From assembly GCA_000499405.2 (NCBI GenBank), contig HG738137.1:20050603-20114602 (forward strand): DNA of 64,000 nt. Direction: 5' to 3'. This document shows positions 35,361 through 48,500 of the stretch, piece by piece; position 1 is the first letter of the stretch, and each line of letters starts with the position of its first letter. The notes under the pieces were generated by a model, which was not told where the DNA came from, ran no database searches, and worked only from the letters and a program-made list of their open reading frames with translations. The position numbers were made by a program, and so were the translations under genes. Source of the DNA: Onchocerca volvulus. Its lineage: Eukaryota; Nematoda; Chromadorea; Rhabditida; Onchocercidae.

Positions 35361-37041
35361 TTAATAATATCGCCAGGTCGAAGGTGTACAGATGCCAAGC
35401 TTCCTGGTATGACACTCGCTACTTGCAGTTGTTCTTTATTGTCGTATTTCACGGACAAGCCAAGTTCCTGGCCTAGATCCATATCCGGAAATGACTCTAT
35501 TCGAATTTGTACCTAGAAACTCTTCGCTATTATCAAGTGAACAAAATATATTCTGGAATAAAATGTCACAATGTCATGATCCTTCCTGTGATTTTCCACG
35601 GAGATGAGAAATATCCGAATATCAGCAGTTGTTTTGAATTCTTATTTTAACTGGTAAATATTTAAATAAGTATAATATCACAAGTTTCGTACCATATACA
35701 CTTCAACGGCTCGCAATATCTTCATTGAGCTGCCCTTCTCAATAGTCAGTGTTTCAACGGTAGTAAGCATGTGTTTACAACATGAAAAACTGCATCGTAT
35801 CAGTGTAACGTTTGCTTGCTGTAGTAAGTTTCCTAATTATTTTATTTAGAAGAATAGAAATTCGAGATTGCTTTCATTTTTCGAAGAAAGCAGCAATAAA
35901 TTAAAAATAAGCAGATTACCTTCGTTGAAAGTGCGTTGAAAAATTTAACTTAATGTTAGGAAACTTGAAACGGCAACTAGCTCCACCTTCAGTAAAAATA
36001 CATAAAAATGACAACTGTGTGAATTCCAAAAAAAGGTACGTGCTTTTCCTGATTCAGAAAGTTGTTGATTCAGATCCTTAATCGTTTTTAATTTTTTACG
36101 ATTTATTGCAATAATTTTATCACCCACGCCCACTTGTCCAATTGATGAGCCGAACGGCTCCACTAATGTCACCTGCATTTCAAAAGTTTTTGATTAAAGG
36201 AAGAATTGAACTATGACCTGTAACTTGCAGAATGAATATATGATGAATGAATTAATAAAAACAATGAAGATGAATGCTTAGCGATAGTAAAGGTGTAAAT
36301 AATAAGAAATAATTACAGTTATAAAAAATAGTCATAGTATTTATCTTCGGAAAGGGCGATAAGAGGACATTGCTTACTTTTAGGTTCATTCAAAAGAAAG
36401 GCAAATAAAAGACCTAAGTAGAGAGATTTCCGTGTTAATTGACATGTTTGATAGGCTATGATAAAGCGATATTTAATTTTGATAATAATAGCTCTCATTT
36501 CATTTTCACTTTCTTCTTGTCTTATTTGCTTATCCATCCGTTTATTCTTAAACTTCTAATTCTGAACTGGCAAATAAGTTCAGTTTTACTACTTCTAAAC
36601 AGCAATCTTTGTTTTCATTAGATTTTACAAGCGCATGAAGATTTTAAAATTTCTTTGCTTGGAACATTCTCGAAATTGAAAAGAAGAATCATTCCTGTCG
36701 CATATGATTAATTTCATTCGAAAATTTTCAGAGGCGATTTTTTTGCATGATCCAGAAACCTACCCTTAGATCACCTTTGTTAATTCTCAAACCGAAAGGC
36801 TTCTTTAAAATTACTGTCACCTGAAATTAATGATATCACCTAATTGCTTGTTCAACTTCTTAGTCCAGCCAATCATCATGTTTGCATCAAATATAGCACT
36901 AAGGTTAGGAATAGAGAATAAAGATCAAATCAACAGTCAAAGAGATATTTCGAATAAATTCTGAAATAAGTACACCATTATTTCAGTTGAAAAACTGCTT
37001 CCATCTTCAGTTCTTCTATATCGTCGTGATGATCTTTTCAT
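35361..37041 (-). CDS. PDZ-domain protein, six exons recognised, 3' end incomplete
   Basis: Exons 37041-36976, 36820-36764, 36172-36040, 35948-35920, 35818-35693 and 35512-35361 join in phase for about 187 residues. After a basic start (MKRSSRRYRR) a first PDZ-like module follows: VTLVEPFG, VGVGDKIIAINRKKL, LNQQLSESGKA. A second contains LGLSVKYDNKEQLQVASVIPGSLASVHLRPGD. Both carry the (V/P)GD-I motif in the strand that follows the PDZ alpha-A helix. PDZ modules bind C-terminal peptides and scaffold membrane or cytoskeletal complexes; the ligand here is unknown. The 29-base exon 35948-35920 relies on an ATTAAG acceptor and is the weakest join. The last donor (AA/GTTCAT) leads into exons I could not find. 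Likely a nematode multi-PDZ family. Confidence 0.7.
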
Positions 37042-40000
37042 ATTGCTTCCTTTTGGAAAAAATACGGCAACGAGAAATGGACCGCTCTGCAACGCTCACC
37101 AAGTTGAAAAAAAAATGCCTGTTGACTCTTTAATTACGTTTTCAACATTTGCAATTGATTCATACATCTTGCAAAATCCGTAAAATAAAACTTTCATTTG
37201 CATATCTTAATTTTGATATTTGCACGCAAGTAGTCAGTGAATGATGTAATGAAATACGGTTGTGAACTAAAACAAAAATGGAAAGTGATCAGCTGATTTT
37301 TTTGTCAAATCGATGCTCTTTTTTTATCTTCACAACTTATACAAAATTTGAAAAGGAAGAAATAGAACTCCAAACTTTTCTAAAGTCAGTTAGTGGCTTA
37401 TTTTGAACATAGTAATCTCTTTTAGACAGAGAAAAACGGATAGAACAGCAATTAAATCTTCGCAAAAATGCTCTTCTGCAATAATTGTACTCGCTTTTGT
37501 TATGAATGACACGAAATTGTAAAAGTTTGCAGTTGAGAATAAAAAGCACTGAAAAAGAATTTTTTTGTCTAGAAAAATTGAGATTGGTTGATTGTGTAGA
37601 CGAATTTGTAATGTGATAAAGGTTTTTTTATGACGTAGTTTTACCCACAGCTACGTAACAACACAATTTACCGATGAATATCGAAGGCACAATCGATAGC
37701 TTGAATATTATTTGTTTTATAGATAAAGGAATTTATTTGGGGTTACTTGGAGTTGGGAACTGATAAGGTTTAATGTAGGACTGAAAGTGAGTTGAAACGC
37801 ATTGCTTCTCCAGTTGTCAAGAAGAATTCTACAAGTACTGAAACAGGGTAAATAACGAAAGAATTGCAGTGTAAAACTGATTTGAAAAATTCTATAGGTC
37901 CAGAGATCCGTTATGAAAACAAAATATCTTTTTATCATGGAGTTTCTACAATATTCCAGACAATACACAAGGGCGTGATCATAAGACCGGAACATTGACA
38001 TGGATCTGCAATTTTTTACTATTAAAGCTGGAAAATCTCAACAAAGATGAGAAATAAAGATGAAAATTGTAGATACGTGAATTAGTCCCCTTTTCTACTA
38101 CTGAAGATATAAAGCTGGGGAATCGGAGATAAGGATGAGAATAGATATCAAGTCGTAACATTCATTTATATTCATTTCAAATGATGAATCATGGGAATTT
38201 TCTTTTTTTTTGCAATATGGTACTTTGATTATTTGAACATACTTATGTAAAATTATTTCGGTTTTTCCGACAAAATTTAATTAATTTTCATGAAAACTAT
38301 ATCCAAGAATATTTAAATCTTAATGAATCAAATAATTATTACTTGGAATCATTTCAATTCCGAGAATCAAGCCAGTGCATTCTTTGAATTTTGTTTAGTC
38401 CGTACCATCAATAGCAGATGAATTAAAATATAGAAATGGCAGGTATTCGTCAGCTTCGTTAAATATAATTGTCTCGAATACTTTGATCAACTAAAATTAT
38501 CTCTATTAGGAATGATTACTTGAATTAATTCGTTTCTATTAACTAATAAAAATTGTTGCTTGGAGTTTTTTAAAATTAAAGCATTATTTTCTTGCACATA
38601 ATTTACATGTTCAAACTGGTAGTGAAGGAACTTACAACTGTCTTATCTTTTTGTCTTATCTTTTGTGATCAAATTTCTAGGTCATAAACAAAATCAATAC
38701 GTGGCATTTTGCGTCAAATGATATAAAAGTTGTTCAAGCACGTCATTATATCTTCTATGTTTTTTCTTTTTAATACAAGGTCGAGTAGAAGAAATTAGTG
38801 AACTTGAATTATGATATCCATATTCTCTGTCAATCAAAACTTCGCAAGTAAAGATTATTGTTCTTATGCCAGTAATTCAAATATTCTCTAACATCCATAA
38901 GTTCCACTTCTATTATTTATAAAGTACGGAATTAGTTTTATTTTCCGAATCTCTTCCTCCATTTTAGAAATTCAGTCATTATTTCATAAACGAACATAGA
39001 AATACAAATGTAACAAAACTGGATTGAAATTACTTTAGAATAACTTTATGATTGAATTTATTCTAACTGTACGTTTGTTGCCAATAGTTCTTGCTAGCTT
39101 CTTTTACATTCTAGCATCAAAAATAGAACACAGTTCATTTAAAATGAATCCCAAACTTCAAACACAGTTCTAATTTTATTCATATACTTTATAATTTGCT
39201 CCCTCAAATCTCATATTCCTGTCGTGACAGTTGATCCAGTCACTTGTATATGATTCACAAAAGACTTTCTTTGATATCTTCTGGTGAAATCTGTTGCTGA
39301 AGAACATTTCCGGACCGTAAAGTCACACCAATAAATTTCTGCTAATGATTATGTAAATTTTGTATCATTTTTCCAAATCGTTAATTTATTTCCAGCTGCT
39401 CAAAATACTAGTTTTTTTCTCAATAAAAATCTTTTATTTTAAAAATTCACGAGGAAAAGTCAAGTCTGGTTTCAAACAACAAATGGAAATTAAATATGCG
39501 AAATCATTACGACTACAGAGTCTTAGTACTCTTTGAAAAAATAAGATGGAGTAAGGACAAAGAGAAGGGATGAGTTTCACTCATATTGAAAACTTTCACA
39601 TCTTTTCGATCTTTTAGCATGAACTAGATTCTTATCATCCAGAGCTTCTTCCACTCCTCTCATCTCAGTGTCCGTTTTCTCTTCCATGTCATCCGGTATT
39701 GTTCAACGATCTTCTCTTGCCTGATATGGAGTCGTATGTTTATTTTTCATATGAGAAAGACGGATAAGTTTTAAATTTCACATCTCTCAGTTGTTCCAAT
39801 TTATTTTTTAGATATGAAATGCGAAGATTCTATCTGTCCCTTCGCATTAGAAAAACTTTAATCTAATCATTGAATATGATCAATTTGTGCAGCACACAAA
39901 ATACATAATCTCGTTGATAACTTTCCACATTAACTCACTAATGTTTCATGAATGAAGCAACTAACACTCATGCATTACCAGCGTGACAACGTTATCAGTA

Positions 40001-42330
40001 TGTTATCACACTGATAACATAAAAGAGATAAAAGTTACGGATTATCTTCCATTCCTGATCAGTATTGTTTTCATAGAATGTCCTCTCTCTCTCCCATCGT
40101 GTCTCTCCTAGATCGCCATGCTCTTTTCTTTTCGTGTATGATTTCCTGTGGCGGAAAACGCTCTTCAAAATTTATACGCGCCAAAACGCGAACGCATGTT
40201 CATTTCTATGGTGATCGATATTTGGTACCAGGATGTTGTATATTGTTTGGGTTGGAGTTCAAGGTTCAAGGTTGCTGTTTGCTATAAGGTCTTGGTCTCA
40301 ATTAAATTAAGCATAGTAATTACGGAGATACGAATTAGTGCAAATTGAATAGAGACATCCACTATTCAAATATTTGTTTGTATCCAATGCAATGCATTGA
40401 CGGTTGAAAATTCTGCGACAAAAGCGCCTAGCTCTAGCATCTCTTTAAAATATATGGTTCGGAAGATGCGGAAAGAAGTAAAAGTAACTCACCTAATTTT
40501 AATAGGACATTATCATATATGTATTTATTGGAAAGAAAACAAAACATCCATAAGCATGTATTCCTAACTAGGTACTTTTGCTGTGGATGTCTTGTTTCCA
40601 CCCGAATTATACTTGCTCAAATTTGACTGAATAACTTATAATAACCGGTAGACAGATTGTACGAAAGGATCCGAATTCTCGTCGTGATAAAAGCAGTAAC
40701 AGTAAAATATTTGGCACATCTGGAAATGACTTGGATGAATAGTATAACAATGAAACAAAGAAAATTTAATCTTTTTAAATTTTCTCTAACTGATACTACT
40801 ATCATACAAGACAATTGTTTTATCCATATCTGCGATGAATTTTGATTTGTTTCAAATACACAATTGATTTATGCCCTCTAACTGCAATCAGTGGGAAGAA
40901 GATTAATAATTTCATCACATTCGTGATATTATTATTTGAAGATTTTATCATTGCGTAATGCTTGGCTTTGTGCTGAAGTATCAATTCTTGTCTTTTTTGT
41001 AAAGAATTATATCTTAATTACAAGAAATTTATTCTTTGAGCCGCCTCATCAATGGTTTTCAAATAATCAACTTGCAGTGATCTGTTTTTATAACTTGCCA
41101 ATCGACTAATCGTTGCTCCATCCTTTTTCATTGCGAACAAGCCTGAACCGTTCTCAACTTACATTAATACAGTGTTTCTGTTCTTCAGCATTACTGCAAG
41201 GCGTTTATATCATCTTTCTAATTCAGTGCTTTATAATAGTCCTTTATAAGAAATCCAGCGATATTTCTTTTCTTTTTAAATAATGGTTGAAATTTTGGTT
41301 AACAATTAATAGTTCTTGAAAACTTTTCTGTTCCTTAATCCATCAGTTGTAACATCTATATAAATGACTTTCCACATTTTTCACATAATTTTATATTATC
41401 TATTTCGAACAGTTATTGTTTAATCTTTTCTCTTGAAATTTCGTCCATATTGAATCTCTTCAGTATTTGTATATTTTCTGTATTTAATAGTGTCACTGAT
41501 ATTATTTTTATCAGAAGAATAGAAACTGAATAAATCAGCTTACAAACTTAAATCAGCCTACAAACTATGTAAAAAATTATATAGATTAGGAAGTGAGAGT
41601 TAAAAAAGGACGAAATAAATCAGGCAGGAGAATTCGATATAATTTACAGGAGCATAATTTAGGGATTGGGAAAGTTTGTACGCTGATTTTTTAATGAGTG
41701 AAAGTGACGAAAAGATATTGAGCATATGACAGTATACATATTGATAAAAATTGGGAAACATAATAAGTGGGCAAACAATTTAATCATTTATTAAGGATAT
41801 GCTAATGATTTAGCCAGATGACGACGAAATAAAAAGAAAAAATTGCGATGGTATAGTTAGCATCGATAAATGATAAGTATAGGGCGAACCGCATTAATAC
41901 GTAAAAAATATCTGACTAATTCAGCTTGTCTTATTCTCTTTTTATACTTGCCAAGTATTCAAATATTTCTAATTTTTACAATTAGGAAATGTATATATTT
42001 CTTCCTCCCTTGTCTTTTAATCCTTATAGTATATTAAATAATGAAAACAGATTCATGTTATGTTGTTAGGGAATGGATCTCGAGAAACTCTTTTTTTTTC
42101 GTTTTCGTAATTACATACAGTTGCATAAATTTGTATATTTTAAGATAAAATTAGCTCATCAAATCAATGAACAAATAATGAATAGTGTTTCCACGCAAGT
42201 ATGTATTTCTTTATTCTTTTTAAATTTTATTAAGAATTCTATAATATACATGTGTACTCATTATTTCTAATATAGATATGCCATTGTAAGACTATTATTT
42301 AAGATTGATTCCATTGAGGAAGATTCAAAA
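37042..42330. other. Long stretch without a firm gene
   Basis: AT-rich, with three spots of interest: a GC-richer minus-strand open segment at about 39588-39712, a palindromic GATA cluster at 39991-40018, and a GC-richer block at 40060-40290 containing a TATAAA-like word on the minus strand near 40176. The minus ORF at 38001-37717 and the plus ORFs near 40080-40350 are not recognisable proteins. Confidence 0.4.
39991..40018. promoter_or_regulatory. Inverted repeat of GATA motifs
   Basis: GTTATCAGT (39991-39999) and its exact complement ACTGATAAC (40010-40018), with a third TTATCA between them. (A)CTGATAA is the consensus for intestinal GATA factors of the ELT-2 type in nematodes. No adjacent gene is confirmed, so the target is unknown. 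Confidence 0.35.
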
Positions 42331-45300
42331 ATGAATGAAATAAATAAAAACGAGACAAAAAATGAAGACATATGTGAAGACGGCGACGAGGATGAAGAAT
42401 TGGATGATGATGAATTCGAAGTGGATCACATCTTGAATGTCGCGGTAATGGATGGAGAAGTGAAATATCAGGTAGCGATTTAGAGTACCCCACATCTTAA
42501 AAAAATAATGCCGAAAATTCGAAAAATTCAAAGCTTTGGATTTCTTTTTTTAATTAGGTCAAATTAATTTTGAAATTTTAATTCAAAATAAATAATTTGA
42601 CATCGATAATAGTATACGGTTCCATCTTCAAATTATCTTTTTTCCATGTACCTTTTTTTAGGTACGATGGAAAGGTTATGGATCAGATGAGGACTCCTGG
42701 GAGCCAGAGGAGAATCTAAAAACAGCACAATTAATTCTTGATGAATACATCGCAAACCATCAGAACGAAATGAAGAAAGTAGACGCAATTCTGTCACGGA
42801 AGCTAAGAAAACAGTGTGGAAAGCGAATAAAACTGCGAATTAAAGTAAATTTTTTGCAATGAAACAAAGAAGTGTATTCTGTTGCTGATTCAAGAGAAGT
42901 TGAATATTAAGATTCTATATTCATCCATTTGTATTTTTATGTTACTGCCCTATCAATCATGAGAGTTCAAAGATTCGTTAAAACAGAAAATAAACTATAA
43001 TTTGTTCAAATATGATTATCACTTATGTTCTTGAACATATTTTCTTTTGAGAATTGGTATTTTATTTTATCATTTTCAAATGATATTCATTATAGGGAAA
43101 TAGGAAATCACGACGAATTTCTGGCACGGGATATTCAGAGGTACTGAATAGTCGAGCTAAAAAAAGGATGAAGTTATACGAAGATAATCTTATGAGCAAC
43201 AGTGACAAAGATAGTGACGAGGATTATGAAGAAGTTTCTAAGAAGCACGGAAGGTAATTTTGATAATACGTCGGTTTCTAGTTTTTTATTTTCTCCATAA
43301 GAGAGGAGTTCAGCTGATAATTTTTTTTTTCTTTTTTTTTTAAGAAATTCAGAAATGATCAAAATTTTGCTTGTTATCTCATGTTACATCAATAATCATT
43401 TCCTATATTTGTCGGAAAGTGACTGGATTAAGGGTCCTTGCTGAAAAATCTATGTTCTTCATAAATTTGTTTTTTGTGAATTTTTATAATTCGTCGTAAA
43501 GAAACTATTCATTTAATAGTTTCAGTAGATGTAGAACAGCAAACACCAAGCCAAAAACAACTAAAATTGCAATCTCGTCAAAAAATAAGCGAAGCAAATC
43601 ACTCACAAAGGTTTACTTTCTTTTATAATTATATTTAAATATCGCGAATCCAGATCTATTTTTAGTTCAAGCTGAAATGCAACATCGAGAGATTTCGGAT
43701 GTACTAGAAGAATTTTCGCATTTTAGCATTGATTTTAATATGGAAAATTAAGAACATGCTTATCATTCTTAAAATTTTAGGAATTGTCACCAAAAAAGGC
43801 GAAAAATGCTTGGCTTTATGAAGACGCTGAAGATGCGGATTCCGATGCTTCTGAAGGCAGTGAAATGGCGAAAAAAAGCGGTCCGTCTATTTGTATATGA
43901 TTACGGTTGTAATTCGGTTATGATAAGTGAATCTTGAGTCTGTTATTTAATATTTTAGAGTTTAATCTGGGCTTATAATTTTAATCCAAAAAATTCAGTT
44001 TCTTGATGAAGAATATTTTCCGTTGGGGAGCTTTTTGTTTCTTTTAGTTGATTTTTTTTTTTAATATGAAAATTCTCTTTTAGATGCCTTTCTACGTAAA
44101 GCAAAAAAGAATAATCAATTGAAAGAAAATGGTGCTATTGAAAAAAGTAATGCATCGTTGGCAGAGGCTGAGGAGCAGTATGAAAACAATTCGATTGAAA
44201 AAATTGCTATTTTATTGAATGAAAAGGAACAGAAAGAGAAGGAAGCTTCAACAAAGGTAACTGTGAAGTCAAAGATAATTTCTTTTTAGGAGTTGTATTA
44301 ATCTCTTATTGTGTCTTTTAGTTTTGATGATGCAAAATCATCCTATTAGTGTTGATTATCTAAATTTTATTCGGAGAATCCATTTTCTTTGAATATTTAG
44401 AATAAGAAGTAGTTTGTTATTTACAAAAATTCTGATAAAGATATTGTCACTTTAACAAACTATGTTTTGTGATGTTTAGTGTGTATTTAGTATAATTTTC
44501 AGGTCGATCTAATGAAAGGAAGTATGTTCAAAAAACCGATGTCAAGTTTATTTTTTCTTAAATGTCAATATAATGTTACTGGATAGGAATGTGAACTTTT
44601 TGTTAGAATTTCCGTTTTATAATTCTTTTGAATTTCAGTTAAAGGCAAGGGAGAATTAGAAATTAGAATCATCATTACTTTATTTTCTTCACTTAATTGT
44701 TGGTGTCATTCATCTTTTCTGTTTGAGATTTATCACATTCAAAATCGTTTTCATATTGACAGTCTTAATTCTTCAGAAATGATTTTTCCAAGAATCTGTC
44801 GACAACTTTTTACCACTAAAATTAATTAAAAGGAATTTTGTTTGTGTCTTCTCAATATATGATAAATTTATGGTAAGTTTAGATTACGAGCCAAAAGTTG
44901 AATTTACTGGTGTCGTTCAGTGTCCTGATGGTGCAGTTAAAGTAGTTTATTTAGAAAAGGATGGGACAAGAGCACATGTTGTGTCTGTAAGGGGTAAGTT
45001 CATTAAATTTTCGATTCATGGTTTTTAGGAATTTCAAATCAAAATAAGCGAGAAATTAAAGTCATTAGTTATTTGCGCATACCGATTAATTATATGATTG
45101 CAACTTATTCAATGTGACTGTATAGTATTCCTCGAGATTTCGTAACATTTAGTATTGTGTTTAACGGAGAATAATACATGAATAAATATACTATGTCGTT
45201 TATCATTCTCTGCCAAACGGAATATTAAATCTGATTAAATCTTAAATAGTATTATGAACTTATATTGACCTGTTAGCAGCTCTTTATATTCATGAGCTTA

Positions 45301-45590
45301 AAAGACCTTTAAAGTTCTGTTCACTGATTTCTAATCAAGTTTAAATCAGTTAGGCATGGAATTGCATAAATGTTTTTTTTTTTTTTTGTCAACTGTGATT
45401 AATTTATAATCGATTGGAAGCATGATTAGTAATTTATCTTATATGTAAATGGAAAAGACAGACGCAAAGGATTTTCGTAGCATCTTGTACTTGTTTTGTT
45501 TCAGAAGCTTTCGAAATAGATGGCTACGGCTTAGTGCAATATTTTATTAGCCGATGCGAATTTGGAGAACCGCAAAGTAATGATATATAA
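42331..45590 (+). CDS. HP1-like chromodomain protein with divergent chromoshadow-like tail, nine exons
   Basis: Exons 42331-42471, 42662-42844, 43096-43253, 43526-43610, 43781-43880, 44084-44256, 44503-44521, 44883-44993 and 45505-45590 give 351 residues. An acidic N-terminus (EDGDEDEELDDD) precedes a canonical chromodomain at about 28-80. F29, W50 and Y53 have the spacing of the HP1 aromatic cage that reads methylated H3K9 (Y24, W45, Y48 in fly HP1); WEPEENL follows. A long linker rich in Lys, Ser, Asp and Glu has nuclear-localisation-like clusters (RAKKRMK, KNKRSK, SPKKAK). The tail from about 287 has FTGVVQCPDGAVKVVY, HVVSVREAF, and LVQYFISRCEF, resembling a chromoshadow dimerisation domain. 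Expected role: heterochromatin binding and silencing. It is longer than ordinary HP1. The 19-base exon is inferred from phase and splice signals. Confidence 0.88.
44503..44521 (+). other. Inferred 19-nt microexon in the chromodomain gene
   Basis: The exon ending 44256 closes in phase 0, but the chromoshadow exon at 44883 reads only after a one-base carry. The segment 44503-44521, between TTTTCAG and a strong GTATGT donor, is 19 bases long and supplies exactly that shift, adding six residues (VDLMKG). Confidence 0.6.
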
Positions 45591-48500
45591 TTCAGAGATT
45601 TTGCTTTGGTTATTTGGATTGGTGAGTTTAACTTTTAACTGCAGAATATGCATATATTTGTTGGTTTCATTCTTTATCTTGCTGCTAACAATTTCTAACA
45701 ATATTATTGCTGTTTACTTTTCAAGATTTTTTTCAATGAATAATGAAAGGCCTTTTTCTGTAATTAGCTCTAATATTATTTTTCTACTGCAAAATAACTT
45801 TTGTTTTCCTTTATTTTCCAAGTCCAATTTCTTTCAGTTTTCCGTTCATGTTAATTTGGAGTACTTATTTTTCTCATTGTTAGATAAGCTGCAGAAATTA
45901 ATAGAATCAACCAATTAATTCACATATTTTAATATTAGAATTCACATTCATTTATGATAAATATCTAGCCTTTTACTACATTCTTTTATAATTTACAGTT
46001 TGCAGTTGTGAGCTGTCTATCAGTATTGAGCCCAACTTCTTATACAAAAGACAAAATTGGCAAGACTGGCGAGTGCATTTGATTTAAGAAGACCTTTGTA
46101 TATGGAATACATGTTTTATTCGTTAATTAACTTTAAAATTTAATTCTGAACATATTAAACTGTTAAAATTTGATTGGTAATAAAATAGCCCTGAATTAAT
46201 CGAAATATGTAATAGATCTCTTGTTATGAATGTAAATTAATTGTTAGTGTTTCATCCTGTATTTTAAATTGAATTGGTACTTACGTTACTAGTTTTTTTT
46301 TGGTAGCGTCTTTCGCAGGAAAATCTATTGTCCTTGTGAAGATTGCAGAGAAGGATTCTTCAAGCATTTTCGTTCTAATTCTTTCGAATTACTTTTTTTC
46401 TGTGTTTGATAAATTTGAAATATCTATACTTTTGTTGCTTTGCTAGATTGCACATTTTATTTTATGTTAGATTCTAATTTTCGAACAAAAATGTTATCCG
46501 TACTCATTGTTGATACCAATGTGTTCCTTATTGTAATTCATCGGAAGCTCCTTTATTGTAACTAATTATTTTATTATTTGGTGCAATTCTTTTTTGTGTT
46601 CAATAATCACTTTTTCGTGCTTTGTTATCTAATCTTTGTTTCTGATGTTTTATTGTTAAATGATGGAACTGTAATGCGCTTCATAAACTTGTTAACTTTC
46701 AAATGCATTTACTGAAGACAGTAAGAATAAATCTTTGGGTTTATTATCGAAAGTTGAGCGCTGAACAGTTCGCTGATAAATTTCTTTCTATGTTAAGTAA
46801 CGTGTGAAATTACATTATGAAGATTGAATAAAATGATTTCTTACCCCGAAAAGTTCGGATGTACTATTATCTGCCAAAAAAGCTTCATACGTTCATTCTG
46901 ATAGCCATTTATCAATTTGTTAATCTGTCGTAAAAATGCTTTATTTTTGTAAGTTAAGAATTCATTTTAAGTTAGTGGATATTGATAACAAAAGCAGAAG
47001 TTCAAGAAACGGTTTGTTGAGAATAATGAGGGATTATTTGCGAAATTCAGTAGTATTTACGATGTTTTGGATAATTTTCAAAAGCAAAAGAATCATTCGA
47101 AAGAGCTTTACTTATTTTTGAAAACATGTTTCTCTATTTTCAATCTCCCTTTTTACGTGTATTCTTCTTTTTGTTAGCATTTTTTTTAGAAATATTTAAT
47201 TGGGCTTATCGTATTCAATGTCATCTTGTAATGCACCGTTCAGTTTTCATAGATTTCCTTCAGATGCCAGTCAGCATTAAGAAAGACCGGAGAGATGCAT
47301 ATTTTTATGGGGAGTTTATTTCATGGAATTCTGAAGCATCGAATTAGTTGTGAATTTAAATGGGAAGAACTTAAAACAATAGTGCATTTCACTATTATAT
47401 CTGGATCTCTTCCCAAATCTTTTATTATGTTTGATTAATATTCATTTATTTGTGCAAAATAATTTTACTGTTTCTAGAGAATAGTGCTTATAATGCAACA
47501 AAGTGACTAAGGACCAGTTTTCTGGAAAATCTGAATAATGAAATATTTAATTTAACTTGGCTTTGAAAAAAAAAAAAATATTTATCTTAGTTATGTTTGT
47601 ATACAATTTGTTTGGAGAACAGTTTATCTATATAGCTACTCATATTTTATTAGCTGGATTACAAAAATATTTTCTTAGTGGACATAATGTGGTTCAACTA
47701 GCGAATACCATCAGTTAATAACTTTATCGCGATTAAAAATTCTATATGAATCGAAAAATTGAAACGTACAACGTAATTTTAATAATAATGTGTTTATGTG
47801 TATTATAGGGCTGAAATTTTATTTGATTATTTATTCATTATTCTAAATTCAAAGAAGTTTCAGTATTTGAATGATGCGAATTTTATTACATTCAAACTTC
47901 TTTTAACTGATAAGATGAGACATCCCTTGCTTTTAATTGCTAGCGATAGAAAGCATAGTGGAGATTACTTATGATTTGTTAATTTTGAAAAACAAAGTGT
48001 ATATAACATTCAAACTAGCCAGTATGCCATATTTTACAAATCTAAATTCAGTTCAGCTTGAAATATCATTTCAGGTTCGATTTTAAATTTGTCTGCTTGA
48101 GAAATTTGCTATAAGAATATGTAAACTTTATTCTTCATATCGTTACATCTGTCTTATAAAATTGATTGAACAAAAAGTTTTACAAATAAACGAAAGACGA
48201 GAATTGAAAGATGAAAAGAAGAAATCGAAATTTAGAATCACAATAGATTAGGTACAATATGTAACAGGATAATTTGTTATTTTCAATAATTTGGTTCGAA
48301 ATAACACAATAGCTGAGCAACGAGAATAACTGTTTAAGTATTATCAGAAAACTTTAATAAACAGGACGAAACCTCTGTAAATAAATTTTAAAACAATAAG
48401 AATCTGATGAGTGGAAAAATATGGGAAAATCAATGAAGCATCTTCTTACTGACCGAGAATCAGAACTTGTGCTGTTTCAAAATTTGTATTAGGTCTACGA

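Noticed and set aside
37717..38161. Minus-strand ORFs of 94 and 60 aa
   Set aside because: Low-complexity hydrophobic and aromatic composition expected of AT-rich DNA; no domain or splice pattern.
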